Counted from the first letter of the stretch, positions 1-7,461 are shown. The stretch is DNA of 16,064 bases from an uncultured Collinsella sp. (GCA_959599635.1 CAUGJN010000025.1:1-16064), one strand, 5' to 3'. The notes: generated from the sequence alone by a model not told the origin. Numbers and translations are program-made.

Positions 1-18
1 GGGTTTGCAGCGTCGGCC

Positions 19-47
19 GGTTACGGCGTTTGTAAAACGCCGTAACC
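19..47. repeat. Perfect 12-bp hairpin at the end of queA
   Basis: The arms at 19-30 and 36-47 are perfect inverted complements around a 5-base loop. The right arm touches the queA stop codon. Read on the minus strand, no T-run follows the stem, so it is not a classical intrinsic terminator. It could stabilise the queA mRNA 3' end or act as a weak or factor-assisted terminator. Bases 1-18 hold nothing recognisable. Confidence 0.6.
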
Positions 48-1264
48 TACAAAATGAGCATCGCGTCGCCAAAGCTGAAGAAGCGGTAGCGCTCTTCGAT
101 AGCAGCGGCGTAGGCATCCATGATCTGGTCGCGGGTGGCAAGCGCGCTTACGAGCATCATGAGCGTGGAGCGCGGCACGTGGAAGTTCGTGATCAGCGCG
201 TCGACCACGTGATAGGTCGAGCCGGGCATGAGGTAAAGCTGCGTCGTGGCGTTCTCGCGCGCCACGATGTCGCCGCGGCCGAGCGTGTCGGCACCGTCCT
301 CGCGGCCTTCAAAATAGCGCGCCGTCACAGCCGGATCGGACACCGGCGCGTCCGCGTCAAACGCACTCTCGAGCGAGCGCACCGCGGTGGTGCCGACGGC
401 GATCACACGATGACCCTCGGCCTTCGCCTTATGCACGGCGTCGACAACCTCCTGCGACACGTGGTAGCGCTCGGTGTGCATCACGTGCTGCGTGGGGTCG
501 TCCTCCTCCACCAGACGGAAGGTATCGATGCCCACCTCGAGTTCGACGGCGGCAAACTTGGCACCCTTGGCCTCGATGGCAGCCATAAGCTCGGGCGTAA
601 AGTGCAGACCCGCCGTGGGAGCGGCAGCCGAGTGCTCTTCCTTCATGGCGTAGACGGTCTGGTACTTTTCGGGGTCGCCCTCGTAATCGGTAATGTAGGG
701 CGGCAGCGGCACGTGGCCGGCAGCATGGATGGCCTCGTCGAGCGTGCGCGGGTCGCCGGCGGCATTGCAACCGGCCGGCTCAAAGCGCACCAGACGGCCT
801 CCGCGGCTATCGGTGACAAAATCGATGACCTCGGCCGTCAGCACCACGGGAGCCCCCTCGGGCGCATGGGCGCCACCGGCGCGATACTCAATCTGAGCAC
901 CGGGCTTCAGGCGCTTGCCCGGCTTGACCAGGCACTCCCACACATGGCCGAGCGGATCCACATCCTCACGGCGCTTGAGCAGCAGCGTCTCGACCACGCC
1001 ACCCGAGCCGGCTTTGCGACCGATCAGGCGGGCCGGCATCACGCGCGTCTGGTTGATGACGAGCACGTCGCCCGGCTCGATATAGTCGATGATGTCGCGG
1101 AAGATGCGGTGCTCAACGGTACCGCCGTGCTCCAGCGGCTTCCCCGCCTGGGAGCCTTTGCGATCCACCACCAGCAGGCGGCAGGAGTCGCGCGGCTCGG
1201 CAGGAGCCTGGGCAATCAGTTCCTCAGGAAGGTTGTAGTCAAAATCATCGGTACGCATAGACAC
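47..1264 (-). CDS. queA: S-adenosylmethionine:tRNA ribosyltransferase-isomerase QueA
   Basis: QueA transfers and isomerises the ribosyl group of S-adenosylmethionine onto preQ1 at position 34 of GUN-anticodon tRNAs, giving epoxyqueuosine; it acts in the cytoplasm. The 405-residue product has the family hallmarks: an N-terminal MRTDDFDYNLPEELIAQ block, INQTRVMPARL, LVKPGKRLKPG, PLPPYI, AAPTAGLHFTPEL, VGTTAVRSLES, VDALITNFHVPRSTLMML and the terminal RFFSFGDAMLIL. It is longer than the usual roughly 340-350 residues, with extra sequence around residues 38-46, in the middle of the protein and after the SLES block, all in hydrophilic places. The GTG start is chosen because AAGGAG at 1278-1273 lies 8 bases upstream; the in-frame ATG two codons later would be 14 bases away. 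It is the last gene of a minus-strand run behind queH, 64 bases downstream of it. Confidence 0.97.
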   Translation of the reverse strand: MSMRTDDFDYNLPEELIAQAPAEPRDSCRLLVVDRKGSQAGKPLEHGGTVEHRIFRDIIDYIEPGDVLVINQTRVMPARLIGRKAGSGGVVETLLLKRREDVDPLGHVWECLVKPGKRLKPGAQIEYRAGGAHAPEGAPVVLTAEVIDFVTDSRGGRLVRFEPAGCNAAGDPRTLDEAIHAAGHVPLPPYITDYEGDPEKYQTVYAMKEEHSAAAPTAGLHFTPELMAAIEAKGAKFAAVELEVGIDTFRLVEEDDPTQHVMHTERYHVSQEVVDAVHKAKAEGHRVIAVGTTAVRSLESAFDADAPVSDPAVTARYFEGREDGADTLGRGDIVARENATTQLYLMPGSTYHVVDALITNFHVPRSTLMMLVSALATRDQIMDAYAAAIEERYRFFSFGDAMLIL

Positions 1265-1328
1265 GTCGGATACTCCTTATATAGCTAAAGTCCGCTCTAC
1301 ATCCTAGCAGGCTGACGTCCCAAACGAA

Positions 1329-1904
1329 CTACTTTTTGGCGGCTTTGCGCTCGTCGCGGATGCGGGCGCGGTCCATGGCCGCCTCGACAGCAGAAAAGCG
1401 GCAGCCGCAGTAGTTCTGTCGATACATGCCCAGTTCGCGCGAACGGCGCGTAGCCTCGGGATAATACGGGCGAAAATCGCGAATCACCGGAGTGAGACCG
1501 CGGGCGGCAGCCAAACGCTCCAAAACATCATTGCAGGTATCGAACAGCTGATACGGCGAGACGGCGAGCGTCGTGCCCACAAACTCAAACCCGCGCTCCT
1601 GGGCCACGCGGCACGCCTCGGCCAAGCGCAGGGCATAGCACGCGCGACAGCGACGGGGCCGATCGGCGCCCAGCTGGGCCACGCCGGCCTCCCAGCGCTC
1701 GCGGTCCTCCCCCGCCTCGATGAGCTCGATGTCGCCATCGGCACACCACCGGCGTAGCTCGTCCAGGCGACGCTGCCATTCATTGTGCGGCTGAATATTG
1801 GGGTTGGTCCAGCAGATCGTGGGTTCAAACCCCTCCTCGCGCAGCAGGCGAACCGGCTCAAGCGAGCATGGTGCACAGCACGCATGCAGCAACAACGACT
1901 TCAT
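1329..1904 (-). CDS. queH: Epoxyqueuosine reductase QueH (DUF208 family)
   Basis: QueH reduces epoxyqueuosine on tRNA to queuosine, the last step of the pathway, replacing the cobalamin-dependent QueG. The 191-residue protein carries the cysteines expected for its iron-sulfur and mononuclear metal site: HACCAPC (Cys9, Cys10, Cys13), CRAC (Cys86, Cys89) and YCGC (Cys166, Cys168). It also has the GTTLAVSPYQ block and the RPYYPE segment. The open frame runs upstream past this start, but GAGGAG sits directly against an ATG at 1910 and 6 bases from the ATG at 1904, so 1904 is preferred. The ribosome site overlaps the end of the upstream DUF3267 gene (10-base gap), which points to one transcript and probable translational coupling. 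queA, the preceding enzymatic step, follows downstream. Confidence 0.95.
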   Translation of the reverse strand: MKSLLLHACCAPCSLEPVRLLREEGFEPTICWTNPNIQPHNEWQRRLDELRRWCADGDIELIEAGEDRERWEAGVAQLGADRPRRCRACYALRLAEACRVAQERGFEFVGTTLAVSPYQLFDTCNDVLERLAAARGLTPVIRDFRPYYPEATRRSRELGMYRQNYCGCRFSAVEAAMDRARIRDERKAAKK

Positions 1905-1914
1905 CGACATCTCC

Positions 1915-2481
1915 TCACCCAAAAAAGCGCACGCCAAAGGACGTATCCTCGCAGGCGACAATGCGGCGGTCGCGCAGGATGGTCCGCACGTAATACCAAT
2001 CGCCCACGCAGCCCGACAAGTGCAGACCAGCCGCCAGGTAGCACAGCAGCAGATAGCCCGAGAACGCAAACCCCAGGGCAAACGCCACCGTCAAAACAAC
2101 CGTGGGCGCCAGGCAAATGGCCATGTACCGCCGACGCGAATACACAACGCCCTCGGAGCAGGCATAGATCATCGCCGTCTCACGATTCGCGCCAAAGGTC
2201 ACATGCGCGCCCGCAGGCGCCAGCAGCTTAAAGAACGCCGCGTGCACCAGCTCGTGCACGGCAAATGACGCCGCCGAAACCGCACTCAAGCCGACTAGCC
2301 AGCCCAAGACCGCCGTCCAACCGCCCGCGTCAGCCGCATCCAGATCTGCGGGCCCACCCAGCAGCATAAACACCGGCACCAGGCACACGGCAAATGCGCC
2401 AAGCACGACCATGCCCCACACGAAGCAAGCGTGCAGAAAATCCTCGTCCTCAAACGCATGTATGTTGGAAATCTCATTCAT
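1915..2481 (-). CDS. DUF3267-like membrane metalloprotease-like protein
   Basis: This is a 188-residue integral membrane protein with a zincin motif HELVH at residues 76-80. Hydrophobic segments lie at about 20-42 and 55-75, and a long or double one lies at about 118-150. A GDWYYV motif follows the last hydrophobic segment and resembles the third-ligand region of DUF3267 (putative zincin peptidase) proteins. Family members are small multi-pass predicted zinc proteases; substrates are generally unknown. It heads the run DUF3267-queH-queA and ends 10 bases before queH. No good ribosome site precedes the ATG. Instead a TATCCT box ends 8 bases upstream, so a leaderless transcript is possible. The family call rests on HExxH plus topology. 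A catalytic role, and any link to queuosine, are inference. Confidence 0.8.
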   Translation of the reverse strand: MNEISNIHAFEDEDFLHACFVWGMVVLGAFAVCLVPVFMLLGGPADLDAADAGGWTAVLGWLVGLSAVSAASFAVHELVHAAFFKLLAPAGAHVTFGANRETAMIYACSEGVVYSRRRYMAICLAPTVVLTVAFALGFAFSGYLLLCYLAAGLHLSGCVGDWYYVRTILRDRRIVACEDTSFGVRFFG

Positions 2482-2489
2482 AGCATCTT

Positions 2490-2495
2490 AGGATA
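2490..2495 (-). promoter_or_regulatory. Possible -10 box for the DUF3267-queH-queA run
   Basis: Read on the minus strand, TATCCT ends 8 bases before the ATG at 2481, so transcription could begin at or next to the start codon. No convincing -35 box is seen, and no Shine-Dalgarno lies between this box and the ATG. Confidence 0.3.
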
Positions 2496-2521
2496 GCGCC
2501 CCTGCCACGTACCCGTCCGCA

Positions 2522-2532
2522 TGTGCGATAAT
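2522..2532 (+). promoter_or_regulatory. Extended -10 promoter candidate for metG
   Basis: TGTGCGATAAT contains a TGn extended -10 directly before GATAAT (2527-2532). A start near 2540 would give a leader of roughly 75 bases. The -35 region is poor, as is usual for extended -10 promoters. The identical 11-mer precedes degV on the other strand (8391-8381). Confidence 0.45.
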
Positions 2533-2613
2533 GTCGAACGATATGCACGAATTGACCACCGCGTCGCCAGGCCTTGCGCCCGGCCGCGCTCCCACTATAT
2601 GCGAAGGAGTCCC

Positions 2614-4764
2614 ATGGCATCCAAATACTCCATGAACGACCGTCCCAGCTGGCCGCGCCGCGCCATCGTTACCGCCGGCGAGCCCTACGGCAACAAGGGT
2701 CTGCACTTTGGCCACGTCGGCGGCGTCTTTGTCCCGGCCGACTTCTTCGCCCGCTTCCTGCGCGACCGCCTGGGCCGCGAGAACGTCATCTTCACCTCGG
2801 GCACCGACTGCTACGGTTCGCCCATCATGGAGAGCTACCGCAAGCTCAAGGAGAACGAGGGCTACGATAAGTCCATCGGCGAGTATGTCGAGTCCAATCA
2901 CTCCCGCCAGGCCGCGACCCTCAACAACTACAACATCAGCTGCGACATCTACGGCGGCTCGGGCCTTGAGCCGGCTGCGCAGATTCACAACGAGGTGACC
3001 GCGGAGATTATCAAGCGCCTGCACGAGCAGGGCACCATCTCCAAGCGCTCCACGCTGCAGTTCTACGATGCTAAGGCTGGCACGTTCCTCAACGGCCGCC
3101 AGGTGATCGGCCGCTGCCCCATCCAGGGCTGCAAGTCCGAGAAAGCCTACGCCGACGAATGTGACCTGGGTCACCAGTTTGAGCCCGAGGAGCTCATCGC
3201 GCCCAAGAGCCAGCTCACCGGCGAGGTGCCCGAGCTGCGCCCGGTCGACAACCTCTACTTTGACCTGCCGGCCTACCTCGACTTTATGAAGACCTACACC
3301 GCCAAGCTCGCCCAGAACCCGCAGGTTCGCTCCGTGGTCTCCAAGACCATGGAGGAGTGGCTGCTGCCGGCTCAGCTCTACATCCAGAACAAGTTCCGCG
3401 AGGCCTTCGATACCGTCGAGGACCAGCTCCCCGAGCACACCGTGCTGGAGCCCGAGGGCAACAAGAGCAGCTTTACCGTCACCTTCCCCAGCTGGAAGGA
3501 GCGCGACGACGCCCACGCGGTGCTCGCCAACGGCGGCGTGCGCTTCCGCAGCGGCAAGGCGCTCGTGCCCTTCCGCATCACCGGCAACATCGACTGGGGC
3601 GTTCCAGTGCCCGAGGTCGATGGCGTCTCGGACGTCACCTGCTGGTGCTGGCCCGAGAGCCTGTGGGCGCCCATCAGCTATACGCGTACCGTGCTCGCGC
3701 GCGATGCTAAGGCCGCCGGCGTGACCGAGGGCGTCGCCGCCCAGGACGCCGCCCTCATGGGCGAGCCCGCTGCCGACTCCACGCAGGTGCCCGCGCCCAC
3801 CTACCAGCACAGCTCGCTCGACTGGCGCGACTGGTGGTGCTCGGACGACGCACAGATCTACCAGTTTATCGGTCAGGACAACATCTACTTCTACTGCATC
3901 GCGCAGACCGCCATGTGGGAGGCCCTGGGCTGGGGCCTCACGCAGAGCACCGTCAGCGCCTGCTACCACCTGCTCTACATGGGCAAAAAGGCCAGCTCGT
4001 CCTCGCAGACGCCTCCCCCGCCGGCAGACGACCTGCTCAACCACTACACCTGCGAGCAGATGCGCGCGCACTGGCTGTCGCTCGGCCTGTCCGAAAAGCC
4101 AGTGAGCTTTAGCCCCAAGGCATACGACACCCGCGTGACCGGCAAGGACAAGGACGGCAACGAGGTGCGCGCCTGCGACGACAAGCGCGTCATCGATCCG
4201 GCCCTTAAGGAGAGCGCCCTTTTGACCGGCGTGTTCAACCGCCTGGCCCGCAGCTGCTTCTACGGCGTCGCCGTCAAGGAGGGCGACGAGAGCCCCTACC
4301 GCAACGGCTGTATCCCCGCCGGCGCGGCCTCTGCCGCCGTGGTCGAGGCCGCCGAGCAGGCCGCCCTTGCCTTTGAGCAGGCCATGTACAAGTTCGAGAC
4401 GCACCGCGCGCTCGCCGTGTGCGACGACTACCTGCGCGCCGCCAACAAGCGCTGGAGCGATGCCTCCAAGGCCGCCAACAAGCTCGAGGGTAACGAGGCA
4501 AACGCCGCAATGACGCAGGCCCTCGTCGACGCCTTTACCGAGCTGCGCGTGGCGACCGTGCTCATGCACGGCATCGTCCCTGCCGGCTGCGAGCTCATCT
4601 GCGAGTACTTCAACGTCGATCCGGTCGCCTTCTTTAGCTGGGATAACATCTTCGCCTCCACGGATGAGTTTGTGGAGAGCCTAGGCGAGAAGCCCGGCGA
4701 GCACCGCGTAAAGCCGCTGCCCCCGCGCTTCGACTTCTTCAGCAAGCACGAGAGCCAGTACTAA
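2614..4764 (+). CDS. metG: Methionyl-tRNA synthetase, atypical subgroup
   Basis: This class I aminoacyl-tRNA synthetase charges tRNA-Met. The 716-residue product has the HIGH signature as HFGH (residues 31-34), the SGTDCYGSPIMESYR region, WAPISY, FIGQDN and a KMSKS-position motif reading KASSS (459-463), where the second lysine is a serine and a Pro-rich TPPPP stretch follows soon after. The connective zinc knuckle reads C168-x4-C173-x9-C183-x2-G-H187, with three cysteines instead of the usual four. An alpha-helical anticodon domain follows from about 500. About 30 extra residues lie between WAPISY and the DWRDWW segment. The ATG at 2614 is chosen because AAGGAG at 2604-2609 is well placed; the frame stays open 31 codons further upstream. 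The methyltransferase gene follows after 36 bases. That this is the cell's only MetRS cannot be judged from here. Confidence 0.88.
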   Translation: MASKYSMNDRPSWPRRAIVTAGEPYGNKGLHFGHVGGVFVPADFFARFLRDRLGRENVIFTSGTDCYGSPIMESYRKLKENEGYDKSIGEYVESNHSRQAATLNNYNISCDIYGGSGLEPAAQIHNEVTAEIIKRLHEQGTISKRSTLQFYDAKAGTFLNGRQVIGRCPIQGCKSEKAYADECDLGHQFEPEELIAPKSQLTGEVPELRPVDNLYFDLPAYLDFMKTYTAKLAQNPQVRSVVSKTMEEWLLPAQLYIQNKFREAFDTVEDQLPEHTVLEPEGNKSSFTVTFPSWKERDDAHAVLANGGVRFRSGKALVPFRITGNIDWGVPVPEVDGVSDVTCWCWPESLWAPISYTRTVLARDAKAAGVTEGVAAQDAALMGEPAADSTQVPAPTYQHSSLDWRDWWCSDDAQIYQFIGQDNIYFYCIAQTAMWEALGWGLTQSTVSACYHLLYMGKKASSSSQTPPPPADDLLNHYTCEQMRAHWLSLGLSEKPVSFSPKAYDTRVTGKDKDGNEVRACDDKRVIDPALKESALLTGVFNRLARSCFYGVAVKEGDESPYRNGCIPAGAASAAVVEAAEQAALAFEQAMYKFETHRALAVCDDYLRAANKRWSDASKAANKLEGNEANAAMTQALVDAFTELRVATVLMHGIVPAGCELICEYFNVDPVAFFSWDNIFASTDEFVESLGEKPGEHRVKPLPPRFDFFSKHESQY

Positions 4765-4800
4765 ACACTCGACATGTAATGGAATGGGAAGGAAAGACGG

Positions 4801-5904
4801 ATGTCCAAGCCGCGTCGTCGTAAGCAGAAAAAGCAGGTCAAGGCCGAGCTCAAGCTCAGGCAGTTTGCTGCTACCGAGCTTTCCGACCAGCTTGCCGCCC
4901 AACACTCCGCCGCCGACCTGCCGCGCTTTATGGTCGACACGGTCGCCGGCGCCTATGCGCCCGCCGATGCCGAGCTCATGATCGAGGGCTTCGGCGCCGC
5001 GGCCACACGCCCGGTCACGCTGCGCGCCAACACGCTCAAGGCAACCGTCGAGGACATCGCTGCGGCGCTCGATGCCGCCGGCATCGCTCACAACCCCGTC
5101 ACCTGGTACCCAGACGCCTTCATCCTGCCCGAGGCCCAGGTTTCCGATCTGTGGGATCTCGACATCTACCGCGACGGCAAGATCTACCTGCAGAGCCTGT
5201 CGTCCATGATGCCGCCGCTGGTCCTGGGCGCTCAGGTAGGCGAGGACATCCTGGACATGTGCGCAGCCCCTGGCGGCAAGACGACGCAGATCGCCGCCCT
5301 CACGCAGGGGCAGGCGCACCTTACCGCCTGCGAGATGAGCATTCCCCGCGCCGAGAAGCTCGAAGCCAACCTCCACCGCCAAGGCGCAAAAAACGTGCCC
5401 GTCATGCGCACCGACGCACGCGAGCTCGACGAGTTCTTCCGCTTTGACCGCATCCTGCTCGACGCTCCCTGCACCGGCACGGGCACCGTTATCAGCGGCA
5501 ACGAGAAAACCCTGCGCGGCCTGACCGAGCAGCTGCTCGTCAAATGCGCCCGCTCGCAGCGTGCGCTTCTGGACCGCGCCATGGGAACCCTCAAACCGGG
5601 CGGCACGCTCGTCTATTCGACTTGTTCGATCTTGCCGCAGGAAAACGAGGACGCCCTGCAAGAGGCCCTCGACAAGCATATGGACTGCGAGCTCATCCCC
5701 CTCGACGGCACGCCAAGCGAAAGTGAGGCACGCCGTGCCCAGGAAGCTGGTGAGGAGCCGCGCATCGAGTCCAACGCCCTGACCGAGGCCATTGCCGCGG
5801 GTCAGGTATCGGCCATCGCCAACGGCCTGCCCGGCACGCTCACCATTCCGCCCAGCCGCGAATTTGAGGGCTTCTACATTGCCCTGATCCGAAAACGCAG
5901 CTAG
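4801..5904 (+). CDS. NOL1/NOP2/Sun family RNA (cytosine-C5) methyltransferase
   Basis: The 367-residue S-adenosylmethionine-dependent enzyme methylates C5 of a cytosine in rRNA or tRNA. Motifs are in order: cofactor loop DMCAAPGGKT (152-161), the motif IV cysteine in DAPCTGTG (Cys224) and the nucleophile cysteine in YSTCS (Cys275). Two cysteines are the mark of RNA m5C enzymes. LPQENE and a final EGFYIALIRK strand complete the fold. The N-terminus is very basic (RRRKQKK), fitting RNA contact. It resembles the RsmF/YebU and RsmB branches, but the target base cannot be fixed from sequence, so no symbol is given. AGGAAAG precedes the ATG. It lies 36 bases after metG, very likely in the same transcript, and ends at a dyad shared with the convergent small gene. 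Confidence 0.93.
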   Translation: MSKPRRRKQKKQVKAELKLRQFAATELSDQLAAQHSAADLPRFMVDTVAGAYAPADAELMIEGFGAAATRPVTLRANTLKATVEDIAAALDAAGIAHNPVTWYPDAFILPEAQVSDLWDLDIYRDGKIYLQSLSSMMPPLVLGAQVGEDILDMCAAPGGKTTQIAALTQGQAHLTACEMSIPRAEKLEANLHRQGAKNVPVMRTDARELDEFFRFDRILLDAPCTGTGTVISGNEKTLRGLTEQLLVKCARSQRALLDRAMGTLKPGGTLVYSTCSILPQENEDALQEALDKHMDCELIPLDGTPSESEARRAQEAGEEPRIESNALTEAIAAGQVSAIANGLPGTLTIPPSREFEGFYIALIRKRS

Positions 5905-5942
5905 CGCACGGATCCAAAACTCAACAAGCTATCTCCGTGCGC
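5904..5942. terminator. Weak bidirectional terminator-like dyad
   Basis: GCGCACGGA at 5904-5912 pairs perfectly with TCCGTGCGC at 5934-5942 across a 21-base loop. It sits exactly between the convergent stops at 5904 and 5931 and overlaps the 3' end of the small minus-strand gene. The following T-run is poor, so efficiency is uncertain. Confidence 0.4.
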
Positions 5943-6099
5943 GTTTGCCCTGCTGGTCGCGATGCTGTTTAAGCATCGTGCGCTCCTTGCGTTCGGCCCT
6001 TTTGCCCTTAATGGCCGTGACCACAAAGTAGATGACCGCGGCGGCTACGATTGCGCCCACGCATAGGCCAATCGAGCCCAACATTGCCGAAAATTCCAT
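5929..6099 (-). CDS. Small single-pass membrane protein, 56 residues
   Basis: This short gene begins MEFSAMLGSI and has one strong hydrophobic helix at about residues 8-30 (GLCVGAIVAAAVIYFVV). A strongly basic cytoplasmic-type tail follows: KGKRAERKER at 31-40 and GKRARR at the end. AGAGGTG lies 7 bases before the ATG, and an extended -10-like TGC-TATCTT (6140-6132) lies about 30 bases upstream, so it has its own expression signals. It converges with the methyltransferase gene, with 24 bases between the stop codons. The family is not recognised. The topology, with a short outside end and a basic inside tail, suggests a small membrane-associated accessory protein, but the function is unknown. 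Ribosome site, promoter, helix and charge pattern together make chance unlikely. Confidence 0.72.
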   Translation of the reverse strand: MEFSAMLGSIGLCVGAIVAAAVIYFVVTAIKGKRAERKERTMLKQHRDQQGKRARR

Positions 6100-6131
6100 A
6101 CCGCGTCACCTCTCTTTTAAACGGGACTTTC

Positions 6132-6140
6132 AAGATAGCA
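6132..6140 (-). promoter_or_regulatory. Extended -10 candidate for the 56-residue gene
   Basis: The minus strand reads TGC directly before TATCTT. A start near 6125 gives a leader of about 26 bases that contains the ribosome site. No clear -35 box is seen. Confidence 0.35.
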
Positions 6141-6274
6141 CCTCGATCACCGCCACCACAGCTCCTTCACGTTCGCCGCCCTTCGGTCTAACGGAGGACG
6201 CGGCGGGGAAAAATCAACTCGTCAAACGATTTAGCAAGCACAACGCTGCCGGCACCCTGCCGGCCGTCATCACA

Positions 6275-6280
6275 TAGAAT
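6275..6280 (+). promoter_or_regulatory. Possible -10 box for the TIM-barrel gene
   Basis: TAGAAT ends 9 bases before the ATG at 6290, and no Shine-Dalgarno lies between them. This spacing would give a leaderless or near-leaderless transcript. No -35 match is found at the usual spacing, so the call is weak. Confidence 0.3.
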
Positions 6281-6289
6281 CGAGCCTCC

Positions 6290-7381
6290 ATGGATACCCT
6301 CAACGATCTAAACGAGCGCGTCGACGCCTTCGTCGGCACCAGCTCCTTCGACACGCCTGCCGCGGCAAACGACCAAGCTCCCATCGATGTGCCCGCCGAG
6401 GTTCACGAGGACATCGTCGCCTCGGTCGATTTCTCCGAGGTCGAGCTCGCAGACGAGTTCACCGAGCCCCAGGTAGCCGTCACGCCCAACGGCCTGCTCC
6501 CTATGGAGCCCCTGCCCATCGACGGGCGTTTGCGCAAGGCGGCCCTCCGCATGCCCGACGAGATCGAGGAGGCCAGCGGCTTCACGCTCTTCGGCCGCCG
6601 CATCAAGTCGCTCATTTACACCACTGATGTCGCGGTTATCCGCAACTCCAACGCCGATGCCGTCTTTGCGGTCTACCCTTTCACGCCGCAGCCCGCCATT
6701 ACGCAGGCGCTGCTGACCGTCGCCGAGTGCCCGGTCTTCGTAGGCGTGGGCGGTGGCACCACCACCGGCAAGCGCTCCGTTCAGATGGCAGCCGTCTCCG
6801 AGATGCAGGGTGCGGCGGGCTGTGTGGTCAACTCCCCCGCCACCGCCGAGATGGTCGAGCACATCACCAACATCGCCGACATCCCCGTCATCGCCACGGT
6901 CGTACGTTGCGACGACGATGCTCACGCCAAGGTGCGCGCCGGCGCCAAGATTCTTAACATCGCCGCTGGCAAAAACACGCCGCAGGTCCTGCGTGAACTG
7001 CGCGAGCACTATCCCAACCTGCCGCTCATCGCGCCGGGCGGCAAGACGCCCGAGAGCATCCGCGAGACCATCGCCGCCGGTGCCAACGCCATCATCTGGA
7101 CACCGCCTTCGGCCCAGCAGCTACAGACCGACATGATGCAGCGCTACCGCAAGATGAAAGAAGACGCCACGCCTGTCATCTCGCACGACGATGTGCCCAT
7201 TATCGACCAGGTCGCCGCCGCCGAGGTCAGCCAGGTCGAGAACATGAATCCCGACGTGCCGATTCCCGACGAGGTTATCGAGCGCGTCGCTTCGATCCAC
7301 GATCATATCGAGGAGCGTCGCGCCAACCGCGGCCTCAAGCCGTCACTGCACGGCTTCTTCTTCCGCGGAAAGAAACGCTAG
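6290..7381 (+). CDS. TIM-barrel protein of unknown function with charged extensions
   Basis: The core (residues about 75-288) has the alternating strand and helix pattern of a phosphate-binding TIM barrel like those of ThiG, IGPS and NanE. Landmarks are RIKSLIYTTDVAVIRN, ADAVFAVYPFTPQP, FVGVGGGTTTGKRS (150-163), GCVVNSPAT, IPVIATVV and IAPGGKTPESIRETIAAGANAI. Similar stand-alone proteins of about 240 residues are common in Clostridia and are often labelled only as hydrolase, without biochemical support that I know of. This copy adds an acidic N-terminal tail (1-72) and a C-terminal tail (289-363) ending in GFFFRGKKR. The N-terminal tail is codon-biased like the core, so it is probably translated, but an internal ATG at 6503 would give the usual size. 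There is no ribosome site at 6290. It ends just before a strong terminator and lies alone between oppositely directed genes. Confidence 0.8.
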   Translation: MDTLNDLNERVDAFVGTSSFDTPAAANDQAPIDVPAEVHEDIVASVDFSEVELADEFTEPQVAVTPNGLLPMEPLPIDGRLRKAALRMPDEIEEASGFTLFGRRIKSLIYTTDVAVIRNSNADAVFAVYPFTPQPAITQALLTVAECPVFVGVGGGTTTGKRSVQMAAVSEMQGAAGCVVNSPATAEMVEHITNIADIPVIATVVRCDDDAHAKVRAGAKILNIAAGKNTPQVLRELREHYPNLPLIAPGGKTPESIRETIAAGANAIIWTPPSAQQLQTDMMQRYRKMKEDATPVISHDDVPIIDQVAAAEVSQVENMNPDVPIPDEVIERVASIHDHIEERRANRGLKPSLHGFFFRGKKR

Positions 7382-7392
7382 CAAAACATCTT

Positions 7393-7430
7393 GGCCCGCC
7401 CCACAAACGTGAGGCGGGCCGTTTTCGTTT
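7393..7430 (+). terminator. Intrinsic terminator after the TIM-barrel gene
   Basis: GGCCCGCC (7393-7400) pairs perfectly with GGCGGGCC (7413-7420) and is followed by the T-rich tail GTTTTCGTTT. It lies 12 bases after the stop. The convergent degV gene ends at 7462 and may also use it, since a short A-run lies on the far side, but the fit in that direction is weaker. Confidence 0.88.
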
Positions 7431-7461
7431 GAGCAATCATGCAGCGATGTGATGGGGCAAA

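Noticed and set aside
5..1288. Long plus-strand open frame (427 codons) opposite queA
   Set aside because: It is antisense to a gene with full QueA motifs; long antisense frames are expected in GC-rich DNA, and its His/Arg/Gly-rich product resembles no family.
1905..2081. N-terminal extension of queH upstream of 1904
   Set aside because: It overlaps the DUF3267 gene, and the ribosome site at the 1904 start gives the normal HACCAPC-proximal N-terminus.
2488..4569. 693-codon minus-strand frame opposite metG
   Set aside because: It mirrors metG codon bias, is Val/Leu/Gly/Ala-rich and has no recognisable motif; metG signatures on the other strand explain the conservation.
4681..5679. 332-codon minus-strand frame opposite the RNA methyltransferase
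   Set aside because: Antisense shadow; the plus strand has all m5C methyltransferase motifs and a ribosome site.
6178..6217. GC-rich hairpin followed by an A-run before the TIM-barrel gene
   Set aside because: The stem is imperfect and the A-run is on the wrong side for a terminator in either useful direction.
6032..6277. 81-codon plus-strand frame before the TIM-barrel gene
   Set aside because: It overlaps the small minus-strand membrane gene antisense, lacks a ribosome site and has a low-information composition.
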